A DNA stretch of 64,000 nucleotides from CBDFGN01 sp965247065 (lineage in GTDB: Bacteria > Bacteroidota > Bacteroidia > Cytophagales > Cyclobacteriaceae). How positions within the stretch are numbered: position 1 is the first letter of the stretch; every line of letters starts with the position of its first letter. The notes below the pieces were generated by a model. That model was given only the letters and a program-made list of their open reading frames with translations. It was not told where the DNA came from and made no database searches. The stretch spans positions 1,116,001-1,180,000 of the forward strand of contig CBDFGN010000006.1 of NCBI GenBank assembly GCA_965247065.1, written 5' to 3'. This document shows positions 44,862 to 54,948 of the stretch, piece after piece. A program made the translations under genes and the position numbers.

Positions 44862-47800
44862 ATGAAATTTGATGCAATGAAACATCGTACAACACTAGTT
44901 ATACTTATTTCTGTCTTGGTTGGTTATAAAGCCAGTGCCCAGGACGTAAGAACACTTGAAACCAAAATTGCTGATCTGCTGGTGCAAATGCCGGTCAACA
45001 ATTTCGAGCGTCGCAATAAGCTGGCGGAGGAAACCTATAGCCTTGGGGATGAAGGGCTTGCCAAAATTTGTTCCGGGGTGCTCCCTCCAGGAAGCGAAGA
45101 TGGCATCCAGGAACGGTTTGCTATCGAAAGTCTATCCAAATACTTGAGCCAGGAGAAGCCGTCCGAGAAAACAAAAAAATGGGAGAAGGTATGTATTGAA
45201 TTTGCCATAAATGGAAATGACAAGGATGTTCAGGCCTTCTTCATGCGCCAGCTGCAATGGATAGGCAGCAGCGCTACGATAGCTGCGCTTACTCCCTACC
45301 TGTTGGATGATTTACTGTACAACCCCGCGATTTCAGCCATGAAAAAAGCTGATCTGCAAGAAGCGGGTAAGGTATTTGCTTCCAAGGTTGGCTCTCTTTC
45401 AGGGGCATCGAAAATCGAGGCCATAAAGGCCATGGGAGACCTGGGTGTGATGGAAGCCAACGATCTGTTAATTGATATGCTGTCCGATGATAACGAAACA
45501 GATCTGCAACGGAATATTTTGAGGGCGCTCGCGTCAATTGGGAGCGTTGACTCCTACAAGCCCTTATCAAATGCCGCGAAGAAAAGTAGATACCAGCCTG
45601 AGTTTACGGGTGCAACCATGGCCCTGTTGGAGTATGCCAGAACCCTTGCTGCCAATGGTAATACCGATCTGAGCAACCAGATTTGTTTGAGCCTGATGAA
45701 GAAGTGTAAAGTTCCTTCCACATTGCATTTCAAGTCCTATGCCCTTGAGATCTATGCGGATAATGTAGGCTTTGATGATGCCCTGCCCCAACTGGTAAAG
45801 GCAATGAAGGATGAAAATAAGGCTTACCGGATGAGCATTATTCAGTACGCGATAACCAAACAGAGTCCTTCGAATTCCTGGGTGAAGGAACTGGCCGTCA
45901 CCAAAGATCCCGAGGTCAAGGCCGAAATTATATTCCTGCTGGCATCTTTAAAAGACCAGACAACAGTTTCTTCGATCACGCCATTCCTGGATAACCCGGA
46001 TCCCAGGGTGCGAACCGAGGCCATAAGTGCGATCGCATCCATTCAGGGTTCGGCAGCTATGGACGAAATTGTTTCCTACCTTTTCAAGTATTCCACAGAG
46101 CCCGATTTAAAGACAGCCAAAAATGCCCTGCTTTCCATTGCTAGTGCCGAAAACATGAAACCAATTGTCGATAGGATACCCGGAGCTCCTGAACCGGCCA
46201 AAGTGGTTTTTATGGAAATCCTGGCCGAAAAAGGCAGTCCGGATTTTTTTCCGGTGCTCATGGACAATGCCCGGGGGGAGAGTGCCGGGGTAAGCTTGGC
46301 TGCGATAAAGGGTTTGAAAAGAGTGGCTACCGACAAGAACTTAAGCAGCCTCCTGAACTTCCTTGGTGAAGATCAAGACTCATTGTCCACTGCGGAAATA
46401 CAACAAGCGATCATTGTGGCAGTAAACACCTCATCCGATAAAAAGAAGCAGGTGGAAATGGTATTGTCCGATATGGAAAACGCAGAAAACAGAACTTCCT
46501 ATATCCCTATTCTATCGGGTGTAGGAGGGCAAAGGAGCCTTAACTCTGTAAAGAAAATATACGATAGCGGGCAGGATGAAGTGCGTGATCTTGCCCTTCA
46601 AGCCCTGGTAAATTGGTCAGAGTCTGCTGTGATCCCTATTCTTTTCGATATATGCCAAAAAACCGGCTCCGAGCTTGCCTTCGGAGGATATGTTGAGCAG
46701 GTGAACAGATCAATGCTTCCGGCTGACCAGAAACTCCTGCAGCTCAGGAAAGTTATGCCGCTTGCCACAAACAATGATCATAAGAATATGGTTATTTCTT
46801 CCTGTGGCAGCATCAAAACCTTGCTGAGTTTGACATTTGTGTCCGGATATATGGAGGACGAGCAGCTTAGCCAGAGTGCTGCCATTGCCGCGATAAATGC
46901 TGCCTTACCCTCCCGGGTCAAAAATGACGGCCTTTACGGGGACATAGTCAGGGATGTTTTATCCAGGGCCAAGGAAATCATCACCGGTCAGGAGAGTGAT
47001 TATATCAAAATTGACATTGAAACCTACCTAAAGGAAATGCCTGTAGAACAAGGATTTGTTTCCATCTTCAACGGGAAAGACCTCAACGGATGGCAGGGTC
47101 TGGTTGAGAATCCAATTGCCCGGGCTAAAATGAACCACAAGGAGCTTGCGGAAAAACAGGCAGAGGCAAATAACCTGATGGTTACCAATTGGAAAGTCCA
47201 AAACGGGACGATCGTTTTCCAGGGAAGCGGATATGACAATATTTGCACCAAAAAAGAGTACGGGGATTTTGAAATGATTGTGGACTGGAGGATTGGCAGG
47301 AATGGGGATAGCGGGATCTATCTGAGAGGATCTCCCCAGGTCCAAATTTGGGACACATCCCTGGTGCAAGATGGTGCTCAGGTAGGCTCGGGAGGACTTT
47401 ACAACAATCAGAAGAATCCCAGCAAACCATTAAAGGTGGCTGATAACACCATTCCTGACTGGAATACATTTCGCATTGCTATGATTGGCGAGAAAGTGAC
47501 CGTATACCTGAATGGTGTTATGGTGGTTGACAATGTTGTCCTGGAGAATTACTGGGACCGGAATATCCCTATTTCTCCCACCGGTCCTATAGAACTGCAA
47601 GCTCACGGAACCGACATCGCTTTTCGTGATGTGTATATCAGAGAGATCCCTGGGGTTGAACTTAGCCCTGAAGAGAAAGAGGAAGGCTTTACCTTGTTAT
47701 TCAATGGGAAGAATTTGGATGGTTGGACGGGTAACATGATAAGCCACATAGTTGAAGATGGCACAATAGCTATTCGTCCGGAGCTTGGAGGAAGTGGTAA

Positions 47801-48275
47801 TCTTTACACCGAAAAAGAATATGCTGATTTTAATCTCCGGCTTGAATTCAAGCTAATTCCTGGCGCTAATAATGGCCTGGCAATACGAGCCCCCCTCCAG
47901 GGCAATGCTGCCTATCAGGCCATGGAATTCCAGGTACTTGATAACACTGCCCCGCAATATGCAGACCTGGAGCCCTATCAATATCACGGCTCCGTATACG
48001 GTGTTATTCCAGCAAAACGGGGTTACCAAAGACCGGTTGGTGAATGGAATGAGCAAGAGGTGATCGTGGATGGCACAAAAATTAAAATAATCCTCAATGG
48101 GACAGCCATTGTCGATGGAGATATAGCTGAATTCATTAAGAACGGGACGCCCGATGGGCAGGATCATCCCGGTTTAAACCGTAAAACCGGACACATCGGA
48201 TTTCTCGGTCACGGATCACTACTCTGGTACCGGAATATTCGGATCAAAGACCTGGCCAACCAGTTGAACAAATGA
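44862..48275 (+). CDS. HEAT-repeat protein with two DUF1080 (3-keto-glycoside hydrolase) domains
   Basis: A secreted protein of 1137 residues. After a signal peptide (TTLVILISVLVGYKASAQ) residues about 100-690 are HEAT-like helical repeats (for example IEAIKAMGDLGVMEANDLLI and VRTEAISAIASIQGSAAMDE). DUF1080 domain 1 starts near residue 730 (SIFNGKDLNGWQGL, then NGDSGIYLRGSPQVQIWD). Domain 2 starts near 941 (LLFNGKNLDGWTGN) and ends FLGHGSLLWYRNIRIKDL. DUF1080 enzymes cleave 3-keto-glycosides. ATG 44862 and ATG 44877 are both possible; the latter starts the signal peptide most neatly. It is transcribed with the Gfo/Idh/MocA gene. Confidence 0.9.
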   Translation: MKFDAMKHRTTLVILISVLVGYKASAQDVRTLETKIADLLVQMPVNNFERRNKLAEETYSLGDEGLAKICSGVLPPGSEDGIQERFAIESLSKYLSQEKPSEKTKKWEKVCIEFAINGNDKDVQAFFMRQLQWIGSSATIAALTPYLLDDLLYNPAISAMKKADLQEAGKVFASKVGSLSGASKIEAIKAMGDLGVMEANDLLIDMLSDDNETDLQRNILRALASIGSVDSYKPLSNAAKKSRYQPEFTGATMALLEYARTLAANGNTDLSNQICLSLMKKCKVPSTLHFKSYALEIYADNVGFDDALPQLVKAMKDENKAYRMSIIQYAITKQSPSNSWVKELAVTKDPEVKAEIIFLLASLKDQTTVSSITPFLDNPDPRVRTEAISAIASIQGSAAMDEIVSYLFKYSTEPDLKTAKNALLSIASAENMKPIVDRIPGAPEPAKVVFMEILAEKGSPDFFPVLMDNARGESAGVSLAAIKGLKRVATDKNLSSLLNFLGEDQDSLSTAEIQQAIIVAVNTSSDKKKQVEMVLSDMENAENRTSYIPILSGVGGQRSLNSVKKIYDSGQDEVRDLALQALVNWSESAVIPILFDICQKTGSELAFGGYVEQVNRSMLPADQKLLQLRKVMPLATNNDHKNMVISSCGSIKTLLSLTFVSGYMEDEQLSQSAAIAAINAALPSRVKNDGLYGDIVRDVLSRAKEIITGQESDYIKIDIETYLKEMPVEQGFVSIFNGKDLNGWQGLVENPIARAKMNHKELAEKQAEANNLMVTNWKVQNGTIVFQGSGYDNICTKKEYGDFEMIVDWRIGRNGDSGIYLRGSPQVQIWDTSLVQDGAQVGSGGLYNNQKNPSKPLKVADNTIPDWNTFRIAMIGEKVTVYLNGVMVVDNVVLENYWDRNIPISPTGPIELQAHGTDIAFRDVYIREIPGVELSPEEKEEGFTLLFNGKNLDGWTGNMISHIVEDGTIAIRPELGGSGNLYTEKEYADFNLRLEFKLIPGANNGLAIRAPLQGNAAYQAMEFQVLDNTAPQYADLEPYQYHGSVYGVIPAKRGYQRPVGEWNEQEVIVDGTKIKIILNGTAIVDGDIAEFIKNGTPDGQDHPGLNRKTGHIGFLGHGSLLWYRNIRIKDLANQLNK

Positions 48276-48346
48276 ATGAATAAATGAATTTGGAAGTAAT
48301 CCAATCTTGGCAGGCATTGCGCAACCCATGGAATTATGGCAGGTCC

Positions 48347-48463
48347 ATGAATAAAAATATCAAACTAATCCTGCCATTCGTTTATTTGACATGTTCGTAT
48401 TCATTTGCCCATGGTCAGGGTACGCTGCAAACACATCTGATTTGCAAAATCCGGCACCTGTAG
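48347..48463 (+). pseudogene. Signal-peptide stub of a lost exported protein
   Basis: A 38-codon frame starting MNKNIKLILPFVYLTCSYSF, with cleavage after AHGQ. It looks like a genuine signal peptide but stops after 14 more residues (TAG 48461). It lies between the DUF1080 giant and repeat D, so the rest of the gene was probably lost at that joint. Confidence 0.5.
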
Positions 48464-48488
48464 TATCTTCATTCTGCTCGGATTCTGA

Positions 48489-48510
48489 CCGGCCCTTGCG
48501 CCGTAGGAGG
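48489..48510 (+). repeat. Repeat D (partial copy of repeat C)
   Basis: CCGGCCCTTGCGCCGTAGGA plus GG matches the first 22 bases of repeat C at 21 positions. The tRNA-like part is not present after it. The region 48511-49061 holds no firm gene; an 82-codon frame at 48693-48941 lacks recognisable features, and 48686-48712 is a copy of the TTGAAAATTGAAG intergenic repeat. Confidence 0.6.
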
Positions 48511-49061
48511 GGCTGCCTCCCTTTCTTTAAATCAGGAAGCCATGGGGTTTAGGCGTCAGCAGCAAGGCAATATCGCAGTTCTGCCAGACAATGGCAACGG
48601 TTCTCCTAAAGTGGATTTCCACCAGATTTGCTCTTGGGCTTCCTATTCTGCAGTATTACCTCTAGTGCTACCTGGAACCTGGGCATCGAGGGTTGAAAAT
48701 TGAAGGTTTGAATGCAATCTGTGATCTGATTTCTGGGATCACCTTTTTGCCCTTAGTCGAGTCCGTTTTCTTGGGGTGCACTGAAATATTTCCCAGGTCA
48801 TTTCGTTATTTGGATATGGAAAGCGAACAATTAAAGAACGGGGAGAAAGACATGGTCAAAAAGAAAATCGAACATTTCAGGCATTTTGGGAAAATGCTCT
48901 GGATTCAAACCAAACTTAGGATCATCAGCTCCAAGCTGTAAGGGACACACCCGATTTAGCTTATAAAAGAGCTAAACCATCCAACTATTTGCTCTTTTGC
49001 CCTGGTGGCAGTAAAATTGGGCTACTCAAGCGCCGTTTATCGGTACCAAATAGTCCAGTCA

Positions 49062-49808
49062 ATGAAAATCGCCATCATAACCGGAGCGGGCTCCGGCATA
49101 GGTAAAGCTGTAGCCCTGACCCTGCTGACAGAGGATTATGCGGTTGTATTAGCCGGACGCAGGGAAGAGGCTTTAAAGGCAGCGATCGCGGAATCCGAGG
49201 CCGATGAGGCGAGGGCCCTGGCGGTTGTGACCGATATTACCAATCCCAATTCCGTAGCCGCCCTTTTTCAAACTACCAAGTCGACATTCGGTCGATTGGA
49301 TCTTCTGTTTAATAACGCTGGAATAAATGCCCCTGGTGATTTACTGGAAGATCTGAACTATGAAGATTGGAAGGCCGTGGTCGATACGAATCTGACAGGA
49401 GCCTTTTTGTGCACTCAACAAGCCTTCAGAATAATGAAGAACCAAGTTCCAAGGGGTGGTCGTATCATTAACAACGGTTCCATCTCGGCCTATATGCCTC
49501 GACCGAATTCAATAGCCTACACGTCTACTAAACATGCCGTCACCGGTCTGACCCGATCCACTTCGCTCGACGGAAGGAAGTATGACATTGTTTGTGGCCA
49601 GATTGATATTGGCAACGCCGTTACTGAAATGACCGGAAAAATGTCCAAAGGAGTACCTCAGGCCGATGGATCGCTGGCTCCTGAGCCCACTATGGATGTC
49701 GGTCATGTGGCGGAAACGGTAGCTCAAATGGCGCGGTTACCGTTGGAAGCGAATATACTCTTTGTTACCGTAATTGCTTCCAGCATGCCGTTTGTAGGAA
49801 GAGGATGA
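49062..49808 (+). CDS. Short-chain dehydrogenase/reductase
   Basis: A 248-residue classical SDR. ITGAGSGIGKAVAL is the cofactor motif, NNAGIN follows, and the catalytic YTSTK lies near residue 160 with the preceding Ser in NNGSISAYM. ATG 49062 (MKIAIITGAG) is used because the frame upstream is intergenic. The C-terminus (ILFVTVIASSMPFVGRG) is typical of the 3-oxoacyl-ACP reductase-like group. It is monocistronic, and its natural substrate is unknown. Confidence 0.88.
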   Translation: MKIAIITGAGSGIGKAVALTLLTEDYAVVLAGRREEALKAAIAESEADEARALAVVTDITNPNSVAALFQTTKSTFGRLDLLFNNAGINAPGDLLEDLNYEDWKAVVDTNLTGAFLCTQQAFRIMKNQVPRGGRIINNGSISAYMPRPNSIAYTSTKHAVTGLTRSTSLDGRKYDIVCGQIDIGNAVTEMTGKMSKGVPQADGSLAPEPTMDVGHVAETVAQMARLPLEANILFVTVIASSMPFVGRG

Positions 49809-49862
49809 CGTCATTAAAACAGTGCAACAGTAAAATAGTAAACCGTCCTCAATTCTCAATCG

Positions 49863-51830
49863 TTAATCCTCACTCCTCATAACCGTCCACCTGGTGAAGA
49901 GAAAGATCAGAAGTACAAATGCCAGTATCCCAACTGCCGGGACCAATAATCCGGCCCAGTGTGTCCCAAAACCTTCCGGGGCCGAACCTTGTACAAAAGC
50001 GACTCCGGCAATTCCAATGCCCAGCAGGCCCTCACCGCCAACCAGGCCTGAACCAAGTAAGATGCCTTTTTCTCTCCGATCGGCCTTCTCGTGAGCATTT
50101 CTTGCCTTTCGTTCCAGGATCATTCGCAGCAGGCCACCCATAAATAGGGGAGTGAACGTACTTAGCGGCAGGTAAACTCCTACGGCAAAGGGCAGGCTCG
50201 GGATTTTCAAGGATTCGCACAATACTGCGATGCCGATCCCGATACCTACAAGGGTCCAGGGCAGAGCATTTTGAAGAACTCCCTCAATGACTACCATCAT
50301 AAGAGTAGCTTGAGGGGCTGGAAGCTCCTTGGTTCCAAATCCATAGGCCTGATCCAACAGGATCACTGCCAAACAAACAAAAACAGAGGAGGTCAGAACT
50401 CCGGCTAGCTCACCGATTTGTTGACGCCTGGGCGTTCCGCCCAAAAGAAAACCTGTTTTGAGATCCTGAGAAGTGTCTCCCGCGATGGAAGCTGCAATTG
50501 CCACTACGCAGCCAACAGTAAGGGCAGTAACCTTTCCCAAATCATCTGTCCAGCCTAAAAACAAGAAGATGGATGACGTGAGCAGCAGGGAAGCTATGGT
50601 CATACCGCTGGTTGGGTTCGAAGTGACTCCAACCAGGCCCACAATCCGTGAAGAAACGGTAACAAAGAAGAAAGCAAATATTACTATGAGGATTGAACCC
50701 AAAAATCGGATTCCAATATTATCCACACTTCCGAAGACGTGAGGCACGATAGCCATAGCCAGGGCAACCAGTCCGGCACCGGTTCCTACAACCCACAAGG
50801 GCAGGTCCTGGGCGGTTCTAGGCAAAACAATGTTGGCGGAATCCAGCCTGGCCTTCAACTGTCGAGTGCCGATACGGAAGCTTTCGATCATAGTTGGTAT
50901 TGACCGCATCAAAGTGATGAAGCCTCCGGTGGCTACCGCCCCGGCGCCAATGTAGCGGATGTAGCGGGTCCAAATCAATCCGGGGGTCATATCGGGTATC
51001 AATTGGATCGTTTCCGGATACAGAGGCTCTGATCTCCCTTCGCCCCAATAGGCAATAGCCGGTATTATTACCAGCGACGACAAGGCCCCGCCGCCAACCA
51101 TGATTGCCGAGATCCGTGGTCCCAGAATGTACCCAACCCCAAAAAGAGCGGCAGAAATGTCCAGGCCAATCTGGGCCTTTTTGATGACTGGCAGAGCAAA
51201 ATGAACATCTCCGGGAATAATGCGGATCCAGCTGGTGAGCAATTTGAGCAATGCGCCTAAGCCTAAGCCAAGGAATACGTTTCGGGCTCTGCCTCTTCCG
51301 GTTTCGCTAGCAACCAGAACCTCGGCACAGGCCGTGCCCTCGGGATAGGGCAGACGGCCATGCTCCTTTTGAATCAGGAATCTTCGTAACGGTATCATGA
51401 AAAGGACTCCTAATAGCCCGCCGAACATGGCAAGTAATGTCATCTGCACCAAGGATGGGTCCAGTTCCCAAAGGAATAGCGCTGGTAAGGTGAAAATCAC
51501 ACCGCTGGCCACCGAACTCGACGCAGATCCAACAGTTTGTGAAATATTAGCCTCCAGGATGTTTGACTTCTGACCAAAAGCCTTGAGAGCCTTAAATGCA
51601 GCCACTGTCATTACGGCAACCGGAATCGACGTTGATATGGTGAGCCCGGCCCGCAGCCCCAGATAGGCATTGGCGGCTCCAAAAAGGATCCCGAAAAATA
51701 TGCCAGTCAGGATGGACTTTATCGTGAATTCGAGAGGACTTTCTGTGGCCGGTACGTAGGGTTCATATTCCTGTCCAGGGGGAATGGGTTGATAAGCCTG
51801 CTCGTTTAAGCCTGGTTTTTGTGGATCCAT
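49863..51830 (-). CDS. OPT-family oligopeptide/metal-chelate transporter
   Basis: A 655-residue protein with about 15 hydrophobic helices and the OPT hallmarks NAYLGLRAGLTISTSIPVAV near residue 64, RLPYPEGTACAEVLVASETG near 158 and VTSNPTSGMTIASLLLTSS near 420. Bacterial OPT proteins import short peptides or metal complexes, probably with protons. It starts at ATG 51830 with a proline-rich cytoplasmic tail. It is convergent with the SDR gene across a short gap that contains two low-complexity repeats. Confidence 0.92.
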   Translation of the reverse strand: MDPQKPGLNEQAYQPIPPGQEYEPYVPATESPLEFTIKSILTGIFFGILFGAANAYLGLRAGLTISTSIPVAVMTVAAFKALKAFGQKSNILEANISQTVGSASSSVASGVIFTLPALFLWELDPSLVQMTLLAMFGGLLGVLFMIPLRRFLIQKEHGRLPYPEGTACAEVLVASETGRGRARNVFLGLGLGALLKLLTSWIRIIPGDVHFALPVIKKAQIGLDISAALFGVGYILGPRISAIMVGGGALSSLVIIPAIAYWGEGRSEPLYPETIQLIPDMTPGLIWTRYIRYIGAGAVATGGFITLMRSIPTMIESFRIGTRQLKARLDSANIVLPRTAQDLPLWVVGTGAGLVALAMAIVPHVFGSVDNIGIRFLGSILIVIFAFFFVTVSSRIVGLVGVTSNPTSGMTIASLLLTSSIFLFLGWTDDLGKVTALTVGCVVAIAASIAGDTSQDLKTGFLLGGTPRRQQIGELAGVLTSSVFVCLAVILLDQAYGFGTKELPAPQATLMMVVIEGVLQNALPWTLVGIGIGIAVLCESLKIPSLPFAVGVYLPLSTFTPLFMGGLLRMILERKARNAHEKADRREKGILLGSGLVGGEGLLGIGIAGVAFVQGSAPEGFGTHWAGLLVPAVGILAFVLLIFLFTRWTVMRSED

Positions 51831-52166
51831 GGGATATCAAAAACGGGAATGGGCTTGAAAGTACTGAACCTGAAAATAAAATCAAAAAAAGAAAGATGAT
51901 CCAGTGCTAAGGGTTAGATAAGGGGTTTTGTTATGGTTCTTTACCTAAAGGCTGGTAAGGAATTGGTTACCCGTTGAACTGTTGAATTGTTAAACCGCTT
52001 TACTTGTTTGACTTTGAATGTTTAACTGACCAAGTGACGCCCCAAGAAGGCCTTGACTATCCACTATTGACTATTGACTTTAGGATTCTCTGAGGGGACC
52101 CGATTCGGATTTGACCTGATTGTTTCTCAAAAAAGGGGGCAGAATGCTCAGAAAATCCAGGTTGGG
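51831..52166. other. Intergenic low-complexity region
   Basis: No gene is seen. The segment 51968-52082 is made of degenerate short words such as GTTGAACTGTTGAATTGTTA and CTATTGACTATTGACTTT, a pattern repeated in other gaps of this window. Confidence 0.5.
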
Positions 52167-52370
52167 TTAAAACCGTAGACAATCGCCGAATATTCTCTCG
52201 AGGTCAGAATGGCTCAGGTATTCGGAGCAGTTTTTAGCGGACGATCTTCGCAGTTGCAGGTGTGCCTCACGAAGTTCCGCTTTTAGAGTCGTTACCTTTT
52301 CCTTGACCATGAACCATTTGCCGAGGCCGATGATTGCCGTCAGAGTTAGAATAAAATTGAGAATTTCCAT
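52167..52370 (-). CDS. Small membrane-anchored coiled-coil protein
   Basis: 67 residues: an N-terminal hydrophobic helix (ILNFILTLTAIIGLGKWFMV) followed by a charged helix with heptad spacing (TTLKAELREAHLQLRRSS) and a C-terminal SHSDLERIFGDCLRF. It is probably a single-pass inner-membrane protein. I recognise no family; the gene model rests on composition and a proper ATG. Confidence 0.5.
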   Translation of the reverse strand: MEILNFILTLTAIIGLGKWFMVKEKVTTLKAELREAHLQLRRSSAKNCSEYLSHSDLERIFGDCLRF

Positions 52371-52661
52371 TTGGGGATAAATTCTTTTTCTAGAAGACGC
52401 CTAACCAAAGGAAAAGACTCAAAAGTAATAAAACATTAGCCCACGGCGTTCGGGCATCCGAAGAAATCATTGCCTACATCAATCCATCTATCCACCAATC
52501 CAAATTGACCCATGGGCCCACTGGCCCATCAATCCATTAACGCATCAATCCGGTAACCCATCAATTCATTTATGGTTCAAAAGCCACAGAATAACATTGG
52601 ATTCAATGCCATTTTAGTAAATGTTTGTTACATTTGAGCGGTAGAAGGCAAGTTGGCAGCT
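52371..52661. other. Promoter region of the haloperoxidase gene
   Basis: No gene is visible. Positions 52480-52575 carry CATCAATCC-like repeats. AT-rich sequence ending in TAAATGTTTGTTACATTTGA (about 52618-52637) precedes the ATG and may be the promoter. Confidence 0.4.
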
Positions 52662-54860
52662 ATGGGTTGGAAGTGTTCGATTTCAGTATTTGCCCTTTCG
52701 GCAGTTGTTTTGTTGCCGCCATGTTGGGCCCAACACTCGGTGGCCCGTCAATGGAATGACGCCCTTCTTGAAGCCATTCGAGTGGATTTTGCACGGCCCA
52801 CCGTCCACGCAAGAAATCTTTTCCACACATCGGTCGCTATGTATGATGCCTGGGCGGCCTATGATGACAAAACCAACACATTCTTACTAGGGAATACGGT
52901 TGGGGGATTTACCTGTGATTTTGATGGTATAGGCATACCCCAAGATGTTCAGGCGGCCCGGGAGGAGGCAATCAGTTACACTGCCTACCGCTTGCTCACT
53001 CACCGTTTTGAATTCTCTCCGGGTCGTTTTGAGTCTATGGAGCGGTTTGATTCATTAATGGCTGCCCTGGGTTATGACGCGACGATTACATCGACTGATT
53101 ATGTGGCCGATTCCGCGGCGGCTTTGGGTAATTATATAGCCCAGTGCTTGATTGACTTTGGTCTACAAGATGGATCCAACGAACAGGATTTTTACGAGAA
53201 TCAGTTTTACGAGCCGGTAAACCCGCCCTTAATTCCGGCATTGAACTGCAACCCCAATATTCTGGATCCTAACCGTTGGCAACCCTTGACCCTGGAAATC
53301 TTTATCGACCAATCCGGAAACGTGATTCCGGGGGCCACTCCTGATTTTTTAGGTCCCGAGTGGGGCCAGGTCACCCCATTTGCTCTCACTGAAGCTGATC
53401 TGACAATCCGCGAGCGCGACGGCAATGAATATTGGGTCTACCATGATCCGGGTGCTCCTCCTTACCTTGACACCACTCAAATTGGGGGGCTTTCCGAAGA
53501 ATACAAGTGGGGAAATTCACTAGTTTCCGTTTGGTCGGGGCAACTGGATCCCACTGATACGGTTATGTGGGATATTTCACCAGCGACAATTGGCAACAAT
53601 CCGGACTTTCCGGAGACTTTCGAAGCTTACCGCGAGTTTTACGATTTGCTAGGCGGTGGCGATCCCAGCCTCGGACATGATATGAATCCTCACACTGGTG
53701 AACCGTACGAACCCCAGATCGTTCCTCGGGCTGACTATGGCCGGGTTTTGGCCGAATTCTGGGCTGACGGACCGGACTCAGAGACACCGCCCGGGCACTG
53801 GTTTACAATTCTCAACTATGTTAACGACCATCCTCTGGTTGAAAAACGGTATCGTGGTGAAGGATCGGTTCTATCCGACCTTGACTGGGATGTAATATCC
53901 TATTTTATCCTTGGTGGTGCCATGCATGACGTAGCTATTACGGCTTGGGGAATCAAAGGTTGGTATGATTACATTCGGCCGGTCTCAGCAATCCGCTTAA
54001 TGGCCGACCGGGGACAGAGTTCGGATTCGACTCAATCAAACTACGATCCGGGTGGAATTCCATTGGTCGACGGATTTATCGAAGTGATTGGGCAGGGAGA
54101 TGCACTCGCCGGGGATAGTTCCCAAAACGTGGGTAAGATCAAATTGTATGCCTGGCGCGGACCCGATTTCATAGACGATCCTGAAACCGATGTTGGCGGA
54201 GTAGCTTGGATACTAGCTGACAATTGGTGGCCTTATCAAAGACCGACCTTCATAACTCCACCATTCGCGGGTTATATTTCCGGTCACTCGACCTATTCTC
54301 GGGCAGCGGCCGAAGTATTGACCATGCTTACCGGCGATGAGTTCTTCCCTGGAGGAGTAGGAGAGTTTGTCGCTAAGAAGAATGAATTTCTGGTCTTCGA
54401 AGACGGTCCCAGTGTTGATGTGATCCTTCAATGGGCTACTTATCGGGATGCCTCGGACCAGACCAGTCTTTCACGCATCTGGGGCGGCATCCATCCACCA
54501 GCCGACGATATTCCCGGTCGTATTATCGGTGAGGAGATAGGCGTGAGCACATTCCTATTTGCCGAGACCTTTTTTGCCTCCAGGATTACCGGATTTTCTG
54601 AAAATCCTACGGAGGCTGCCGTGACGATCTTTCCAAACCCTGTAAGGTCAGGGGAGGATCTTATCATCTCCATTGAAAAAGGAATTTATGACTTCCGAAT
54701 GATGAACCTACAGGGGCAGGTGATGCGGGAAGAGGCGATAGTCCCCCGTGGGAAATCTTCTATCTACAGATTTTCGACCGCAGGAATTGCTCCCGGATTA
54801 TATTTACTCGGTCTGTCGGGTACCTCGACCAGGGCAGTTAGAAAGGTTATTGTCCGATGA
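52662..54860 (+). CDS. Vanadium-dependent haloperoxidase-like protein with T9SS sorting domain
   Basis: A 732-residue secreted protein. The signal peptide ends at CWAQ (about residue 24). The body belongs to the PAP2/vanadium haloperoxidase superfamily: GYISGHSTYSRAAAEVLTML (about residue 536) supplies the SGH motif with the phosphate/vanadate-binding Ser and His, and GGIHPPADD (about 607) supplies the second His. The last 85 residues (from VTIFPNPVRSGEDLIIS) are a type A T9SS C-terminal domain, so the protein is exported by PorSS and attached to the surface or released. It would oxidise halides with hydrogen peroxide, or act as a phosphatase. The TTG nine bases upstream is less likely than ATG 52662. 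Confidence 0.9.
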   Translation: MGWKCSISVFALSAVVLLPPCWAQHSVARQWNDALLEAIRVDFARPTVHARNLFHTSVAMYDAWAAYDDKTNTFLLGNTVGGFTCDFDGIGIPQDVQAAREEAISYTAYRLLTHRFEFSPGRFESMERFDSLMAALGYDATITSTDYVADSAAALGNYIAQCLIDFGLQDGSNEQDFYENQFYEPVNPPLIPALNCNPNILDPNRWQPLTLEIFIDQSGNVIPGATPDFLGPEWGQVTPFALTEADLTIRERDGNEYWVYHDPGAPPYLDTTQIGGLSEEYKWGNSLVSVWSGQLDPTDTVMWDISPATIGNNPDFPETFEAYREFYDLLGGGDPSLGHDMNPHTGEPYEPQIVPRADYGRVLAEFWADGPDSETPPGHWFTILNYVNDHPLVEKRYRGEGSVLSDLDWDVISYFILGGAMHDVAITAWGIKGWYDYIRPVSAIRLMADRGQSSDSTQSNYDPGGIPLVDGFIEVIGQGDALAGDSSQNVGKIKLYAWRGPDFIDDPETDVGGVAWILADNWWPYQRPTFITPPFAGYISGHSTYSRAAAEVLTMLTGDEFFPGGVGEFVAKKNEFLVFEDGPSVDVILQWATYRDASDQTSLSRIWGGIHPPADDIPGRIIGEEIGVSTFLFAETFFASRITGFSENPTEAAVTIFPNPVRSGEDLIISIEKGIYDFRMMNLQGQVMREEAIVPRGKSSIYRFSTAGIAPGLYLLGLSGTSTRAVRKVIVR

Positions 54861-54948
54861 CTTCCGGCGGTCAGCCTACGCCGCTGTGTTGGAGTGTACC
54901 CGGATAATTTGTTAACTTCAGTTCGCAACTTAATAATCCTCTCAAACC

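Noticed and set aside
48693..48941. 82-codon frame between repeat D and the SDR gene
   Set aside because: It begins inside a low-complexity intergenic repeat and shows no recognisable domain or start signal.
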